64,000 bases of DNA from MAG-120531 sp038125995 (GTDB taxonomy: Bacteria > Bacteroidota > Bacteroidia > Flavobacteriales > Flavobacteriaceae), in NCBI GenBank assembly GCA_038125995.1, contig JAYPEX010000004.1:62001-126000 (forward strand), given 5' to 3'. The position numbers and the translations under genes were made by a program. The notes beneath the pieces were generated by a model, which saw nothing but the letters and a program-made list of their open reading frames with translations, made no database searches and was not told the origin of the DNA. Numbering within the stretch: the stretch's first letter is position 1; each line of letters starts with the position of its first letter. This document shows, in pieces, positions 17,303-25,501 of this stretch.

Positions 17303-18346
17303 ATGAATAAAAGGAGAGTTTTTTTAACAGGTTTATTGGGATTGAGTTCCACAACACTATTATCAAGAACCTCACTAATCACTCAAGAAACACCTCCTAA
17401 TCTTTTGGGGAACAAACTTAAACCAGGAGCTAAAATCAAGTTGATTGCTCCAGGCTTTGCTATAGATGAGTATAAATTAGGAATTTCTATAGAAGGAATT
17501 ACTCAAATGGGATACGAAGTGATCTACGATTCTTCCATTATTAATCACTATGGTTATTTTAGTAACGAAGATGATATTAGAGCTTCTGAGATTAACAAGG
17601 CATTTGAAAATCCAAATATCGATGCCATCATTTGTGCGCGAGGAGGATATGGAACAACACGAATACTCGATCAACTCGATTACGATCTCATTGCTGCCAA
17701 TCCAAAACCTCTTGTAGGTTTTAGTGATATCACCGCCCTTTTAAATGCCATTCACAAAAAGACTGGTTTGATCGGCTTTCACGGGCCAGTGGGAAGCAGT
17801 TTAAACAATGGCTACAGCCAAAACACCCTTAACGATGTTTTAAGAGGTAAGAAATCAGCAAATACTATTAAAAGCCCCATATCCATACCTGAAGATCAAA
17901 CAGAAAACAGTGAATACGATCGCTACACAATTTTTCCAGGTATTGCAAAGGGGACAGCTGTTGGAGGAAGTCTCACTCTAATAAGTGCTTTAATGGGGAC
18001 TCCCTATGAAATTGATTTTACAGATGCTATTGTCTTTATAGAAGACGTGGGTGAAAAACCCTATCGAATCGATCGAATGCTCACTCAACTCAGAAGCAGT
18101 AAAACTTTTAAAAAGGCTGCGGGAATCGTATTTGGAGTTTGTATTGGATGTGATGAACAAAATGTCAGTCGAGGCTTTAAATTAAAAGATGTAATCCTCG
18201 ATCGAATTCAAGACCTTAGAATACCTTCAGTTTACGGAATGTCTTTTGGGCATATTCCTGAAAATTTTACGATTCCTATCGGCGCACAAGTTTCACTTGA
18301 CACCCATACAAGAACTATTCAAATTTTGGAAAAAGTAGTTGCTTAA
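17303..18346 (+). CDS. LD-carboxypeptidase (peptidase S66), exported
   Basis: A 347-residue S66-family serine peptidase that removes the terminal D-alanine from murein tetrapeptides during wall recycling. Seen: GAKIKLIAPG at the start of the domain, CARGGYGTTRILDQLD, GFHGPVGSS carrying the nucleophilic Ser region, IVFIEDVGEKPYRIDRML with the catalytic Glu, and FGHIPENFTIPIG with the His. The N-terminus (NKRRVFLTG plus a hydrophobic stretch) resembles a Tat signal, which is unusual since LdcA is cytoplasmic in E. coli; export would move the activity to the periplasm. Its end overlaps recQ by four bases. Confidence 0.88.
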   Translation: MNKRRVFLTGLLGLSSTTLLSRTSLITQETPPNLLGNKLKPGAKIKLIAPGFAIDEYKLGISIEGITQMGYEVIYDSSIINHYGYFSNEDDIRASEINKAFENPNIDAIICARGGYGTTRILDQLDYDLIAANPKPLVGFSDITALLNAIHKKTGLIGFHGPVGSSLNNGYSQNTLNDVLRGKKSANTIKSPISIPEDQTENSEYDRYTIFPGIAKGTAVGGSLTLISALMGTPYEIDFTDAIVFIEDVGEKPYRIDRMLTQLRSSKTFKKAAGIVFGVCIGCDEQNVSRGFKLKDVILDRIQDLRIPSVYGMSFGHIPENFTIPIGAQVSLDTHTRTIQILEKVVA

Positions 18347-20541
18347 TTAGCAACTTCACTAAAAAAAGAAATTCGATACAGACGAAGTTCTTCGTCTTCA
18401 TAATCACCGTCAAAATGGGCCGATGCTTCAGAGATGTCGTCGCTTTGAGCCTCTAAAAAGTATTCGTGTAACTCCTCTTGCATGTCTTCATCAAACATTT
18501 CATCGATCCAGTATTGGATATCGAGTTTGGTTCCGCTAAATACAATTTGCTCCATTTCTTTTAGTAGTTCATCGTGAGTCAACCCCTTTGATGATGCGAT
18601 ATCATCTAAGGACAATTTGCGGTCTACAGATTGAATTACAAAGAGTTTTAAACCAGATTTAGAACCCGTTGTTTTCACCACAAATTCATCTGGACGAATA
18701 ATGTCATTCTCTTCAACATATTTATGGATCAAAGTCAAAAATGGTCGACCGTATTTTTTAGCCTTTCCTTCTCCTACTCCATAAATAGACCCTAAATCAT
18801 CCATTGAAACTGGGTATTTTAAAGCCATGTCTTCCAGAGATGGGTCTTGAAAGATTACAAAAGGAGGTACGCCTAATTTACTAGCCTCATTTTTTCGCAA
18901 ATCCTTGAGCATTGCAAACAGTGTTTTATCAGCAGTTCCAAGTGAATTTTTAGCTGCTTGTACGATTTTTTCATCGTTTTCTTCATTGTACTTATGATCT
19001 CTAGTCATCATAAATGACTCAGGTGATGATAAGAAATTTATCCCTTTATTAGTAAGGTTTATCACTCCGTATTGTTCAATTTCTTTTTTGAGTAAACCAG
19101 CAATGATCGCCTGACGAATCAACGCCATCCAATAATATTTGTCGTGTTCACTTCCACAACCAAAAAATGAGCTTTGATTCGTTCGATGAGATGATATTAG
19201 GGCGTTTGATTTACCGATTAACACCTTGACAACTTCTTTTGACTTAAATTTTTCAGCAGTATCTCGAATGACTGTTAAAAGTTTCACTAGTTCGTCCTTA
19301 GCCTCCACTTTATCTTTTGGATTGCGAACATTGTCATCCATATCAGCACCTTCTCCATTCTTTTCATCAAATTCTTCTCCAAAATAATGTAAGATGAATT
19401 TTCTTCGAGAGATTGAAGTTTCAGCATAGGCGACTATTTCTTGAAGCAGTGCATTTCCAATTTCTTGTTCGGCAACAGGTTTTCCAGACATAAATTTTTC
19501 CAACTTCTCAACATCCTTGTATGAATAAAATGCCAAACAATGACCTTCACCTCCATCTCGACCAGCTCTACCTGTTTCTTGATAATAACTCTCAATACTC
19601 TTGGGAATATCGTGATGAATTACAAAACGTACATCAGGTTTGTCGATTCCCATTCCAAAAGCAATGGTTGCTACCACAACATCGACCTCTTCCATGAGAA
19701 ACATATCCTGATAATTTGCTCTTGTCTTGGCGTCAAAACCAGCGTGATAAGGTACTGCACTAATTCCATTAACCTTTAAAACCTGAGCGAGTTCTTCTAC
19801 TTTCTTTCTACTCAAACAGTAAATGATTCCAGATTTACCATCGTTCTTCTTGACAAATCGTATGATATCAGATTCTACATTCTTAGTCTTAGTTCTTACC
19901 TCGTAATAGAGATTAGGTCGGTTAAATGAAGTTTTAAATATCTTGGCTTGCTGTATTCCAAGGTTTTTTACGATATCTTCTTGAACCTTAGGTGTTGCGG
20001 TAGCCGTAAGACCCATAATCGGCATATCATCTCTCAGACGAGCAATTATCGATTTTAAATTTCGATATTCTGGTCTGAAGTCATGTCCCCACTCTGAAAT
20101 ACAGTGAGCTTCATCAATTGCCACAAAAGATAGAGGAACAGTTTTTAAAAAATCGACGTATTCTTCCTTAGTCAACGATTCTGGAGCTACGTACAAAAGC
20201 TTGGTAACACCACTTGAAATATCGTCTTTTACTACTTTAATCTGAGTCTTTGTAAGTGAAGAATTGAGTACATGTGCGACTCCATTTTCTTCAGAAACAC
20301 CTCTTATGGCATCAACTTGATTCTTCATTAGGGCAATCAATGGAGAAACTACGATGGCTGTTCCCTCCAAAATCAAGGCCGGTAATTGATAACAAAGAGA
20401 CTTACCTCCTCCAGTTGGCATAATCACAAAGGAGTGTTTGCCATCTAAAACATTTTTGATAACCTCTTTTTGCTGTCCTTTGAATTTCTCAAATCCAAAG
20501 TAATGTTTCAAGTGTTTTTCTAAATTGATCGAAGTGCTCAT
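18343..20541 (-). CDS. recQ: ATP-dependent DNA helicase RecQ
   Basis: RecQ unwinds DNA 3' to 5' during recombination and fork repair. The 732-residue protein has all helicase motifs: MPTGGGKSLCYQLPAL (Walker A), DEAHCISEWGHDFRPEY (Walker B with the aromatic loop), GLTATATP, and YYQETGRAGRDG (motif VI). A winged-helix RQC region follows, then an HRDC domain at about 550-620 (FVIFQDPSLEDMALKYP). The four zinc cysteines expected after the helicase core are not visible; SRRKFILHYFGEEF is followed by an acidic stretch without Cys. The extra C-terminal 100 residues are acidic. Confidence 0.95.
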   Translation of the reverse strand: MSTSINLEKHLKHYFGFEKFKGQQKEVIKNVLDGKHSFVIMPTGGGKSLCYQLPALILEGTAIVVSPLIALMKNQVDAIRGVSEENGVAHVLNSSLTKTQIKVVKDDISSGVTKLLYVAPESLTKEEYVDFLKTVPLSFVAIDEAHCISEWGHDFRPEYRNLKSIIARLRDDMPIMGLTATATPKVQEDIVKNLGIQQAKIFKTSFNRPNLYYEVRTKTKNVESDIIRFVKKNDGKSGIIYCLSRKKVEELAQVLKVNGISAVPYHAGFDAKTRANYQDMFLMEEVDVVVATIAFGMGIDKPDVRFVIHHDIPKSIESYYQETGRAGRDGGEGHCLAFYSYKDVEKLEKFMSGKPVAEQEIGNALLQEIVAYAETSISRRKFILHYFGEEFDEKNGEGADMDDNVRNPKDKVEAKDELVKLLTVIRDTAEKFKSKEVVKVLIGKSNALISSHRTNQSSFFGCGSEHDKYYWMALIRQAIIAGLLKKEIEQYGVINLTNKGINFLSSPESFMMTRDHKYNEENDEKIVQAAKNSLGTADKTLFAMLKDLRKNEASKLGVPPFVIFQDPSLEDMALKYPVSMDDLGSIYGVGEGKAKKYGRPFLTLIHKYVEENDIIRPDEFVVKTTGSKSGLKLFVIQSVDRKLSLDDIASSKGLTHDELLKEMEQIVFSGTKLDIQYWIDEMFDEDMQEELHEYFLEAQSDDISEASAHFDGDYEDEELRLYRISFFSEVAN

Positions 20542-20552
20542 TTAAAAATTCT

Positions 20553-20571
20553 GTAGTAAGTAATTTACTAC
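20553..20571. repeat. Inverted repeat in the recQ-kpsF intergenic region
   Basis: GTAGTAA and TTACTAC are perfect 7-base inverted arms around a 5-base spacer, 11 bases upstream of the recQ ATG. It is long enough to be a dimeric repressor site or a leader hairpin for recQ. No function can be assigned. Confidence 0.4.
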
Positions 20572-20652
20572 TTCAATATAAGAAATTTTCGTTGAAATAA
20601 AATTATAAACTTATTTTTATGAACTTTCAACTATGGTTGAAACAAGATTGTT

Positions 20653-20660
20653 TAATTTTG
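20653..20660 (+). promoter_or_regulatory. -7 promoter element of the kpsF cluster
   Basis: TAATTTTG, an exact TAnnTTTG, lies 21 bases before the TTG start of kpsF. A TTG at 20637 is too close (13 bases) to be a normal -33 box. Confidence 0.5.
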
Positions 20661-20681
20661 TGAGAAATTAGAAACAGAGAT

Positions 20682-21647
20682 TTGACAGATAGAAATCGTA
20701 TTTTAGATCGCGCAAAGCGAACTTTTGAACTGGAGAGCAACGCCATAAAAAACTTATCAGAACTTCTTACTGATGATTTTAGTCATACTGTAAATTGCAT
20801 CCTAGAATCTAAAGGAAGAGTGGTTATAAGTGGAATTGGAAAAAGTGCTGCTATTGCAACAAAAATAGTAGCCACTCTTAATTCAACAGGTACTCCATCG
20901 ATTTTCATGCATGCAGCAGATGCTATTCACGGAGATTTGGGCACTATTCAAGATGAGGATATTGTGATTTGTATTTCAAAGAGCGGTAATACACCAGAAA
21001 TTAAAGCGCTCATACCTCTTTTAAAAAGACGTCCTAATAAATTAATTGCCATCACTGGAAATCCAGAATCCTTTTTAGGCACTAATTCCGATTATATTCT
21101 CAATACTTATGCAGAACAAGAAGCCTGTCCTAATAATTTGGCTCCAACGACCTCTACGAGTACTCAGCTTGCTATGGGAGACGCCTTAGCGGTTTGTCTT
21201 TTGGAACAAAGAGGATTTGATGCTAGTGATTTTGCAAAGTATCACCCTGGTGGTTCTCTTGGAAAACAACTTTATTTAACTGCTGGTGATATAGCTAAAG
21301 ATAATTTGAAGCCAAAAGTTGATAAAAATACTCTTGTAAAAGAAGTCATTGTTGAAATTTCGAAGAATATGCTAGGTGTTAGTCCTGTTATGGACAAAAA
21401 CACAGTCATAGGAATCATTACCGATGGAGATATTCGTCGAATGTTAAATCAATTTGACGATATTAGCAACTTAAAAGCAATCGATATTATGACTGCTTCT
21501 CCAAAATCTATTACTTCCGATACTCTCGCAGTTGAAGTTCTTAGTCTGATGCAGAACCACAATATTACACAAGTCTTAGTGATCGATCAAAACAACTATA
21601 CAGGAGTAGTACACCTCCATAACCTTATAAAGGAAGGGATCGTATAA
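20682..21647 (+). CDS. kpsF: D-arabinose 5-phosphate isomerase (KpsF/GutQ family)
   Basis: The enzyme converts D-ribulose 5-phosphate to D-arabinose 5-phosphate, the first precursor of the KDO of lipopolysaccharide. The 321-residue protein consists of a SIS sugar-isomerase domain (ISGIGKSAAIATKIVATLNSTG, AIHGDLG, ICISKSGNTPEIK) and two CBS domains (about 205-321). No ATG or GTG is available at the N-terminus: the frame is closed by a stop at 20661 and the first usable codon is TTG at 20682, so a TTG start is required. It heads the cluster with tatC and lptB, the latter also serving LPS. Confidence 0.93.
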   Translation: MTDRNRILDRAKRTFELESNAIKNLSELLTDDFSHTVNCILESKGRVVISGIGKSAAIATKIVATLNSTGTPSIFMHAADAIHGDLGTIQDEDIVICISKSGNTPEIKALIPLLKRRPNKLIAITGNPESFLGTNSDYILNTYAEQEACPNNLAPTTSTSTQLAMGDALAVCLLEQRGFDASDFAKYHPGGSLGKQLYLTAGDIAKDNLKPKVDKNTLVKEVIVEISKNMLGVSPVMDKNTVIGIITDGDIRRMLNQFDDISNLKAIDIMTASPKSITSDTLAVEVLSLMQNHNITQVLVIDQNNYTGVVHLHNLIKEGIV

Positions 21648-22474
21648 TGAGCAAAAAGAAAGATGTAAATTCTATGTCGTTTTTAGACCATTTAGAAGAA
21701 CTCAGATGGCATTTAATCAGAGCAACTATAGCTGTTTTAATAGTTGGTGTAGTTGCCTTTGTTATGAAGGGCTTTATCTTTGATGTGGTTCTTTTAGGAC
21801 CTTATCACGGTGATTTTCCAACCTATCAAGTTTTTTGTAAAATCTCTCAATACTTTGGAATTGATGACAGTTTTTGCATTGCTGAACCACTTTTTGAAAT
21901 TCAATCAAGAGAAATGGCAGGACAATTTTCTGCTCATCTTTGGACCTCTATCTGGGCTGGTTTTATCGTAGGCTTTCCATACATACTCTATGAAATATGG
22001 AGTTTTATCGGACCTGGTCTCTATGAGAATGAACGTTCAAATGCCAAAGGGTTTATCTTCATTGCTTCCTTTTTATTTTTCACAGGAGTTTTGTTTGGTT
22101 ATTATGTTGTAGCTCCTCTTTCAGTAAACTTTTTGGGTAGTTATACTGTCAGTGACATGGTACATAATGATATTGACTTACAATCGTATATATCAACAAT
22201 TAGAACCTCTGTAATTGCAGCTGGATTAATATTTGAATTACCAATTTTAATCTATTTTCTGACTAAAGTTGGACTTGTGACTCCTGAAGGCATGAAAAAA
22301 TACAGGAAATTTGCAGTTGTTGCAGTTTTCATACTTTCAGCAATTATTACTCCTCCAGATATTGCGAGTCAAATTATTGTTGCTGTTCCTATCTTAATAC
22401 TTTATCAGATCAGTATTAGAATTTCTAGAATCGTATTAAAACGAGAAGCGCGAAAAAACAAAAAAAATGAGTAA
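21647..22474 (+). CDS. tatC: Sec-independent protein translocase TatC
   Basis: TatC is the receptor for twin-arginine signal peptides in the inner membrane. The 275-residue protein begins with the conserved cytoplasmic SFLDHLEELRWHLIRA and has six predicted membrane helices; GFIVGFPYILYEIWSFIGPGLYENER and the Glu region of FELPILIYFLTKVGLV are typical. The insert between helices 1 and 2 is longer than in E. coli, as usual in Bacteroidota. Its ATG shares a base with the kpsF stop. Putative Tat substrates in this window are the sugar isomerase at 9985 and the LD-carboxypeptidase at 17303. Confidence 0.95.
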   Translation: MSKKKDVNSMSFLDHLEELRWHLIRATIAVLIVGVVAFVMKGFIFDVVLLGPYHGDFPTYQVFCKISQYFGIDDSFCIAEPLFEIQSREMAGQFSAHLWTSIWAGFIVGFPYILYEIWSFIGPGLYENERSNAKGFIFIASFLFFTGVLFGYYVVAPLSVNFLGSYTVSDMVHNDIDLQSYISTIRTSVIAAGLIFELPILIYFLTKVGLVTPEGMKKYRKFAVVAVFILSAIITPPDIASQIIVAVPILILYQISIRISRIVLKREARKNKKNE

Positions 22475-22814
22475 TCCTGTTCAAGAGTTTAACGATTATC
22501 GCTCTAAAATGAACGATAAGTTACTAGACGACAATAACAAAATTATAAAACGTATCTTTAATCTCGATACCAATGCTTATGCGAGTGGTGCCTTAAATGA
22601 AAAGACGAAAGAACTCTTAGGTCTGGTTTCATCTGCAGTTCTTCGATGTGATGACTGTGTAAAGTACCATCTCGAAAAGAGCAAAGAAGCTGGAGCATCT
22701 AAAGAGGAAGTCATGGAAACTTTGAGTATTGCGACTCTCGTAGGAGGCACCATTGTCATTCCTCATTTGAGAAGAGCCTATGAGTATTGGGAAGCACTAG
22801 AAGAAAACGCTTGA
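22467..22814 (+). CDS. Carboxymuconolactone decarboxylase / AhpD-like protein
   Basis: A 115-residue all-helical protein. The AhpD-type redox pair is in CDDCVKYHL, followed by the family's EVMETLSIATLVGG helix, so a thiol peroxidase-like or disulfide role is more likely than a true decarboxylase. The gene overlaps the end of tatC by eight bases and is followed one base later by lptB, so it belongs to the same transcript. The link between it and the envelope genes is not clear. Confidence 0.85.
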   Translation: MSNPVQEFNDYRSKMNDKLLDDNNKIIKRIFNLDTNAYASGALNEKTKELLGLVSSAVLRCDDCVKYHLEKSKEAGASKEEVMETLSIATLVGGTIVIPHLRRAYEYWEALEENA

Positions 22815-22815
22815 T

Positions 22816-23556
22816 ATGATATTAAGAGCTGAAAATATTATTAAATCCTACAGAGGAAGAAAAGTCGTTAAAGGAATTTCTCTCGAGGTAAAGCAAGGAG
22901 AAATTGTTGGACTTCTAGGCCCAAATGGTGCCGGAAAAACAACTTCATTTTACATGATTGTTGGCCTAATTAAGCCCAATGGAGGATCCATTTATCTCAA
23001 CGATAAAGACATCACCTCATACCCCATGTACAAAAGGGCTCAAAACGGAATTGGATACCTAGCTCAAGAAGCTTCTGTATTTAGAAAATTGAGTGTAGAA
23101 GACAATATTATGAGTGTACTTCAACTCACCGATTACAGCAAACAAAAACAAGAAGAAAAATTAGAAGCACTTTTAGACGAATTCAGTCTCAATCACATTA
23201 GAACAAATAGAGGCGACTTGCTATCAGGTGGTGAACGTCGTAGAACGGAAATTGCAAGAGCACTCGCTACAGATCCTAATTTTATACTGTTAGACGAACC
23301 CTTTGCAGGTGTAGATCCAATCGCAGTGGAAGACATTCAAAGAATTGTCGCTCAGCTTAAAAACAGAAATATCGGAATACTGATTACCGATCACAACGTA
23401 CAGGAAACCCTTGCGATAACAGAACGTTCTTATTTGATGTTCGAAGGTGGAATTCTAAAATCAGGAACCCCTCCTGAGTTGGCAAAAGATGAAATGGTAC
23501 GCAAAGTTTACCTTGGTCAAAATTTTGAGCTCAGAGAAAAGAAAATTACTTTTTAG
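22816..23556 (+). CDS. lptB: LPS export ABC transporter ATP-binding protein LptB
   Basis: LptB powers extraction of lipopolysaccharide from the inner membrane by LptFG. The 246-residue ATPase has GPNGAGKT (Walker A), the Q-loop YLAQEASVFRKLSVEDNI typical of LptB, the signature LLSGGERRRTEIARAL, FILLDEPFAGVDP (Walker B) and ITDHNVQETL (switch His). The Q-loop wording separates it from other ATPases of this size. It ends the kpsF-tatC cluster. Its last 11 bases overlap the convergent pssA gene. Confidence 0.94.
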   Translation: MILRAENIIKSYRGRKVVKGISLEVKQGEIVGLLGPNGAGKTTSFYMIVGLIKPNGGSIYLNDKDITSYPMYKRAQNGIGYLAQEASVFRKLSVEDNIMSVLQLTDYSKQKQEEKLEALLDEFSLNHIRTNRGDLLSGGERRRTEIARALATDPNFILLDEPFAGVDPIAVEDIQRIVAQLKNRNIGILITDHNVQETLAITERSYLMFEGGILKSGTPPELAKDEMVRKVYLGQNFELREKKITF

Positions 23557-24280
23557 AACTTTTCCAATTCCCTAAAAGCAAATACGAGAGTATCATTATC
23601 GGCACTCCACTCCACTTAAAGACCAATAGAAAAATTAGAGTCAATACTATAAATAGTATTTTTAGTTTGTTGTCTTTAAAACTTAGACTTGCAAACTTAA
23701 AAGAAAACAATCGCACTGGAGCATTGAGTAAAAAGGCACTCAAAACAGCAATCAACATCAATAGATAACTATTGTGAATCAAAGGAGCTAGAAAACCCTC
23801 AGCTTGATAGGATTCAATTAATACAAGTGAGGATAAAAGAATCGCATTTGCTGGAGTCGGCAAACCAACAAAAGAATCTGATTGGCTATCATCAATATTA
23901 AACACTCCCAAGCGAAAAGCAGATCCCATAGGCACAAACAATCCGATCAGAATCAAAGGTTGTTCGACTACTGCTTCAAAAAGTGACAGCGAAGAGGATG
24001 CTCCAAAAGTGGCTAATACCATTAACTGCATCAAGAGTAACCCTGGAGCTAGACCTGAAGTGATCAAATCGGCAAAAGAATCCAACTGAACTCCTAATTC
24101 ACTCTTTACATCGAGAGCTCTAGCTGCTAAGCCATCAAAAAAATCAAAGAAAATCCCCAAAAGAACAAAACCTACGGAGAGTTCTAAACGCCCATCTAAT
24201 GCAGTAATAACGGCCAATACCCCTGAATTGAGATTAAGAAAACTAATGGCGTTTGGTACAAATGATTTGAATGATTTCAT
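23546..24280 (-). CDS. pssA: CDP-diacylglycerol-serine O-phosphatidyltransferase
   Basis: PssA makes phosphatidylserine, the precursor of phosphatidylethanolamine, at the inner membrane. The protein of about 244 residues has the CDP-alcohol phosphatidyltransferase motif DG-AAR-G-D-D in FDGLAARALDVKSELGVQLD, followed by SFADLITSGLAPG. Six to eight hydrophobic helices are spread along it. I start at the ATG at 24280; a GTG at 24295 would add five residues. It is convergent with lptB and divergent from the DUF4105 gene. Confidence 0.92.
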   Translation of the reverse strand: MKSFKSFVPNAISFLNLNSGVLAVITALDGRLELSVGFVLLGIFFDFFDGLAARALDVKSELGVQLDSFADLITSGLAPGLLLMQLMVLATFGASSSLSLFEAVVEQPLILIGLFVPMGSAFRLGVFNIDDSQSDSFVGLPTPANAILLSSLVLIESYQAEGFLAPLIHNSYLLMLIAVLSAFLLNAPVRLFSFKFASLSFKDNKLKILFIVLTLIFLLVFKWSGVPIMILSYLLLGNWKSSKK

Positions 24281-24319
24281 AGGGTAAAGATACACAAATA
24301 AGAATGAGTTGACGCGATG

Positions 24320-24348
24320 TTGATTCCCACAAATTTTAACGATATTTG
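24320..24348 (+). promoter_or_regulatory. Possible promoter of the DUF4105 gene
   Basis: TTG at 24320-24322 and GATATTTG at 24341-24348 are 18 bases apart. The second differs from TAnnTTTG in one base. The ATG pair of the gene starts five bases later, so the transcript would be almost leaderless. Confidence 0.35.
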
Positions 24349-24352
24349 CAAA

Positions 24353-25501
24353 ATGATGAAAAACAAGATCCTCATTTTATTTACGATACTACTCTTTAGT
24401 TACAGTAGGGCTCAAATTCCCTATCTATCAAAAGAGGCAAAAATAAGCGTTCTAACTTGTGGACCTGGTGACGAACTCTATTCCAAATTTGGACATTCTG
24501 CAATACGGATTAAAGATCCTGTCAATCGAATGGATTTGGTTTACAATTATGGTGTTTTTGATTTTAATCAACCCAATTTCTATCTCAATTTTGCCAAAGG
24601 AAGATTGGATTATATGCTCGTTAGACATCGCAGCAATAATTTTATCAATCAGTACCGATCAGAAGGGCGCTCTGTTGTAGAACAGGAATTAAATCTGGAC
24701 ACCCAGCAACAAAACAAACTGCTTCAGTTTCTTGAAAACAATGCCAAACCTGAAAATAGAAACTATTCATATCACTTCTTTTTTAACAATTGCGCTACAA
24801 AAATCATCGATGTGATCGAACTCACTAATGAGGATATCGTATTTGAAGAAGAGTTTATTTCACAGAACAAAAGTTTTAGAAATTTAATTAACGATCGTCT
24901 CGACAAAAACAGCTGGGGTGCTCTTGGAATCAATATTGCTTTAGGTTCCAAAATTGATCTTATAGCAACCGATTACCAGCATCGATTCTTACCTGAGAAT
25001 ATTGAATTACAACTGGAAAACAGCAGCATTGGAACGAAACCTTTGGTAGCTTATCAAAGAGAACTGATCGCTCAAACCAACATAAATGAAAGTAGTTTTT
25101 CAATAGTTTCACCATTAGTAGTCTTTAGCTTAATTCTTTTGTTGAGCCTTGTTTTTACAGTAAAGTCTACCTCAATTAAGTTATGGACTACTGTATTCTT
25201 TACAATGACATCAGTGGTTGGAATTGGTATTTTATTCCTGTGGTTTTTTACCAATCACGATATGACTCAAAACAATTTCAATGTTTTGTGGGCCAATCCT
25301 CTTTTGTTGTTTTTAATTTTTGAAAAAAAAATAAAGCCTACTTTTCTTAGAACAATACAACGAATATCAATACTTGGAATTTTTGTAATTCCCGTCGTTG
25401 CACTAAGTGGACTGCAATCGTTTAATTATACACTTTATCCTTTGATTACAACACTGCTTTTATTGCTTATCAAGTCTTATCGAAATACCTCAAGAGCATG
25501 A
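24353..25501 (+). CDS. DUF4105 membrane protein
   Basis: About 382 residues: a signal peptide (NKILILFTILLFSYSRAQ), then the DUF4105 domain with LTCGPGDELYSKFGHSAIRI, YNYGVFDF and YSYHFFFNNCATKI. The conserved His and Asn-Cys pair look like a papain-like active site facing the periplasm, but the family's chemistry is unproven. Four or five membrane helices fill residues 250-382. The longest frame starts at ATG 24317. I prefer ATG 24353, which starts right before the signal peptide and agrees with the promoter position. The stop overlaps the start of the next gene (ATGA). Confidence 0.8.
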   Translation: MMKNKILILFTILLFSYSRAQIPYLSKEAKISVLTCGPGDELYSKFGHSAIRIKDPVNRMDLVYNYGVFDFNQPNFYLNFAKGRLDYMLVRHRSNNFINQYRSEGRSVVEQELNLDTQQQNKLLQFLENNAKPENRNYSYHFFFNNCATKIIDVIELTNEDIVFEEEFISQNKSFRNLINDRLDKNSWGALGINIALGSKIDLIATDYQHRFLPENIELQLENSSIGTKPLVAYQRELIAQTNINESSFSIVSPLVVFSLILLLSLVFTVKSTSIKLWTTVFFTMTSVVGIGILFLWFFTNHDMTQNNFNVLWANPLLLFLIFEKKIKPTFLRTIQRISILGIFVIPVVALSGLQSFNYTLYPLITTLLLLLIKSYRNTSRA

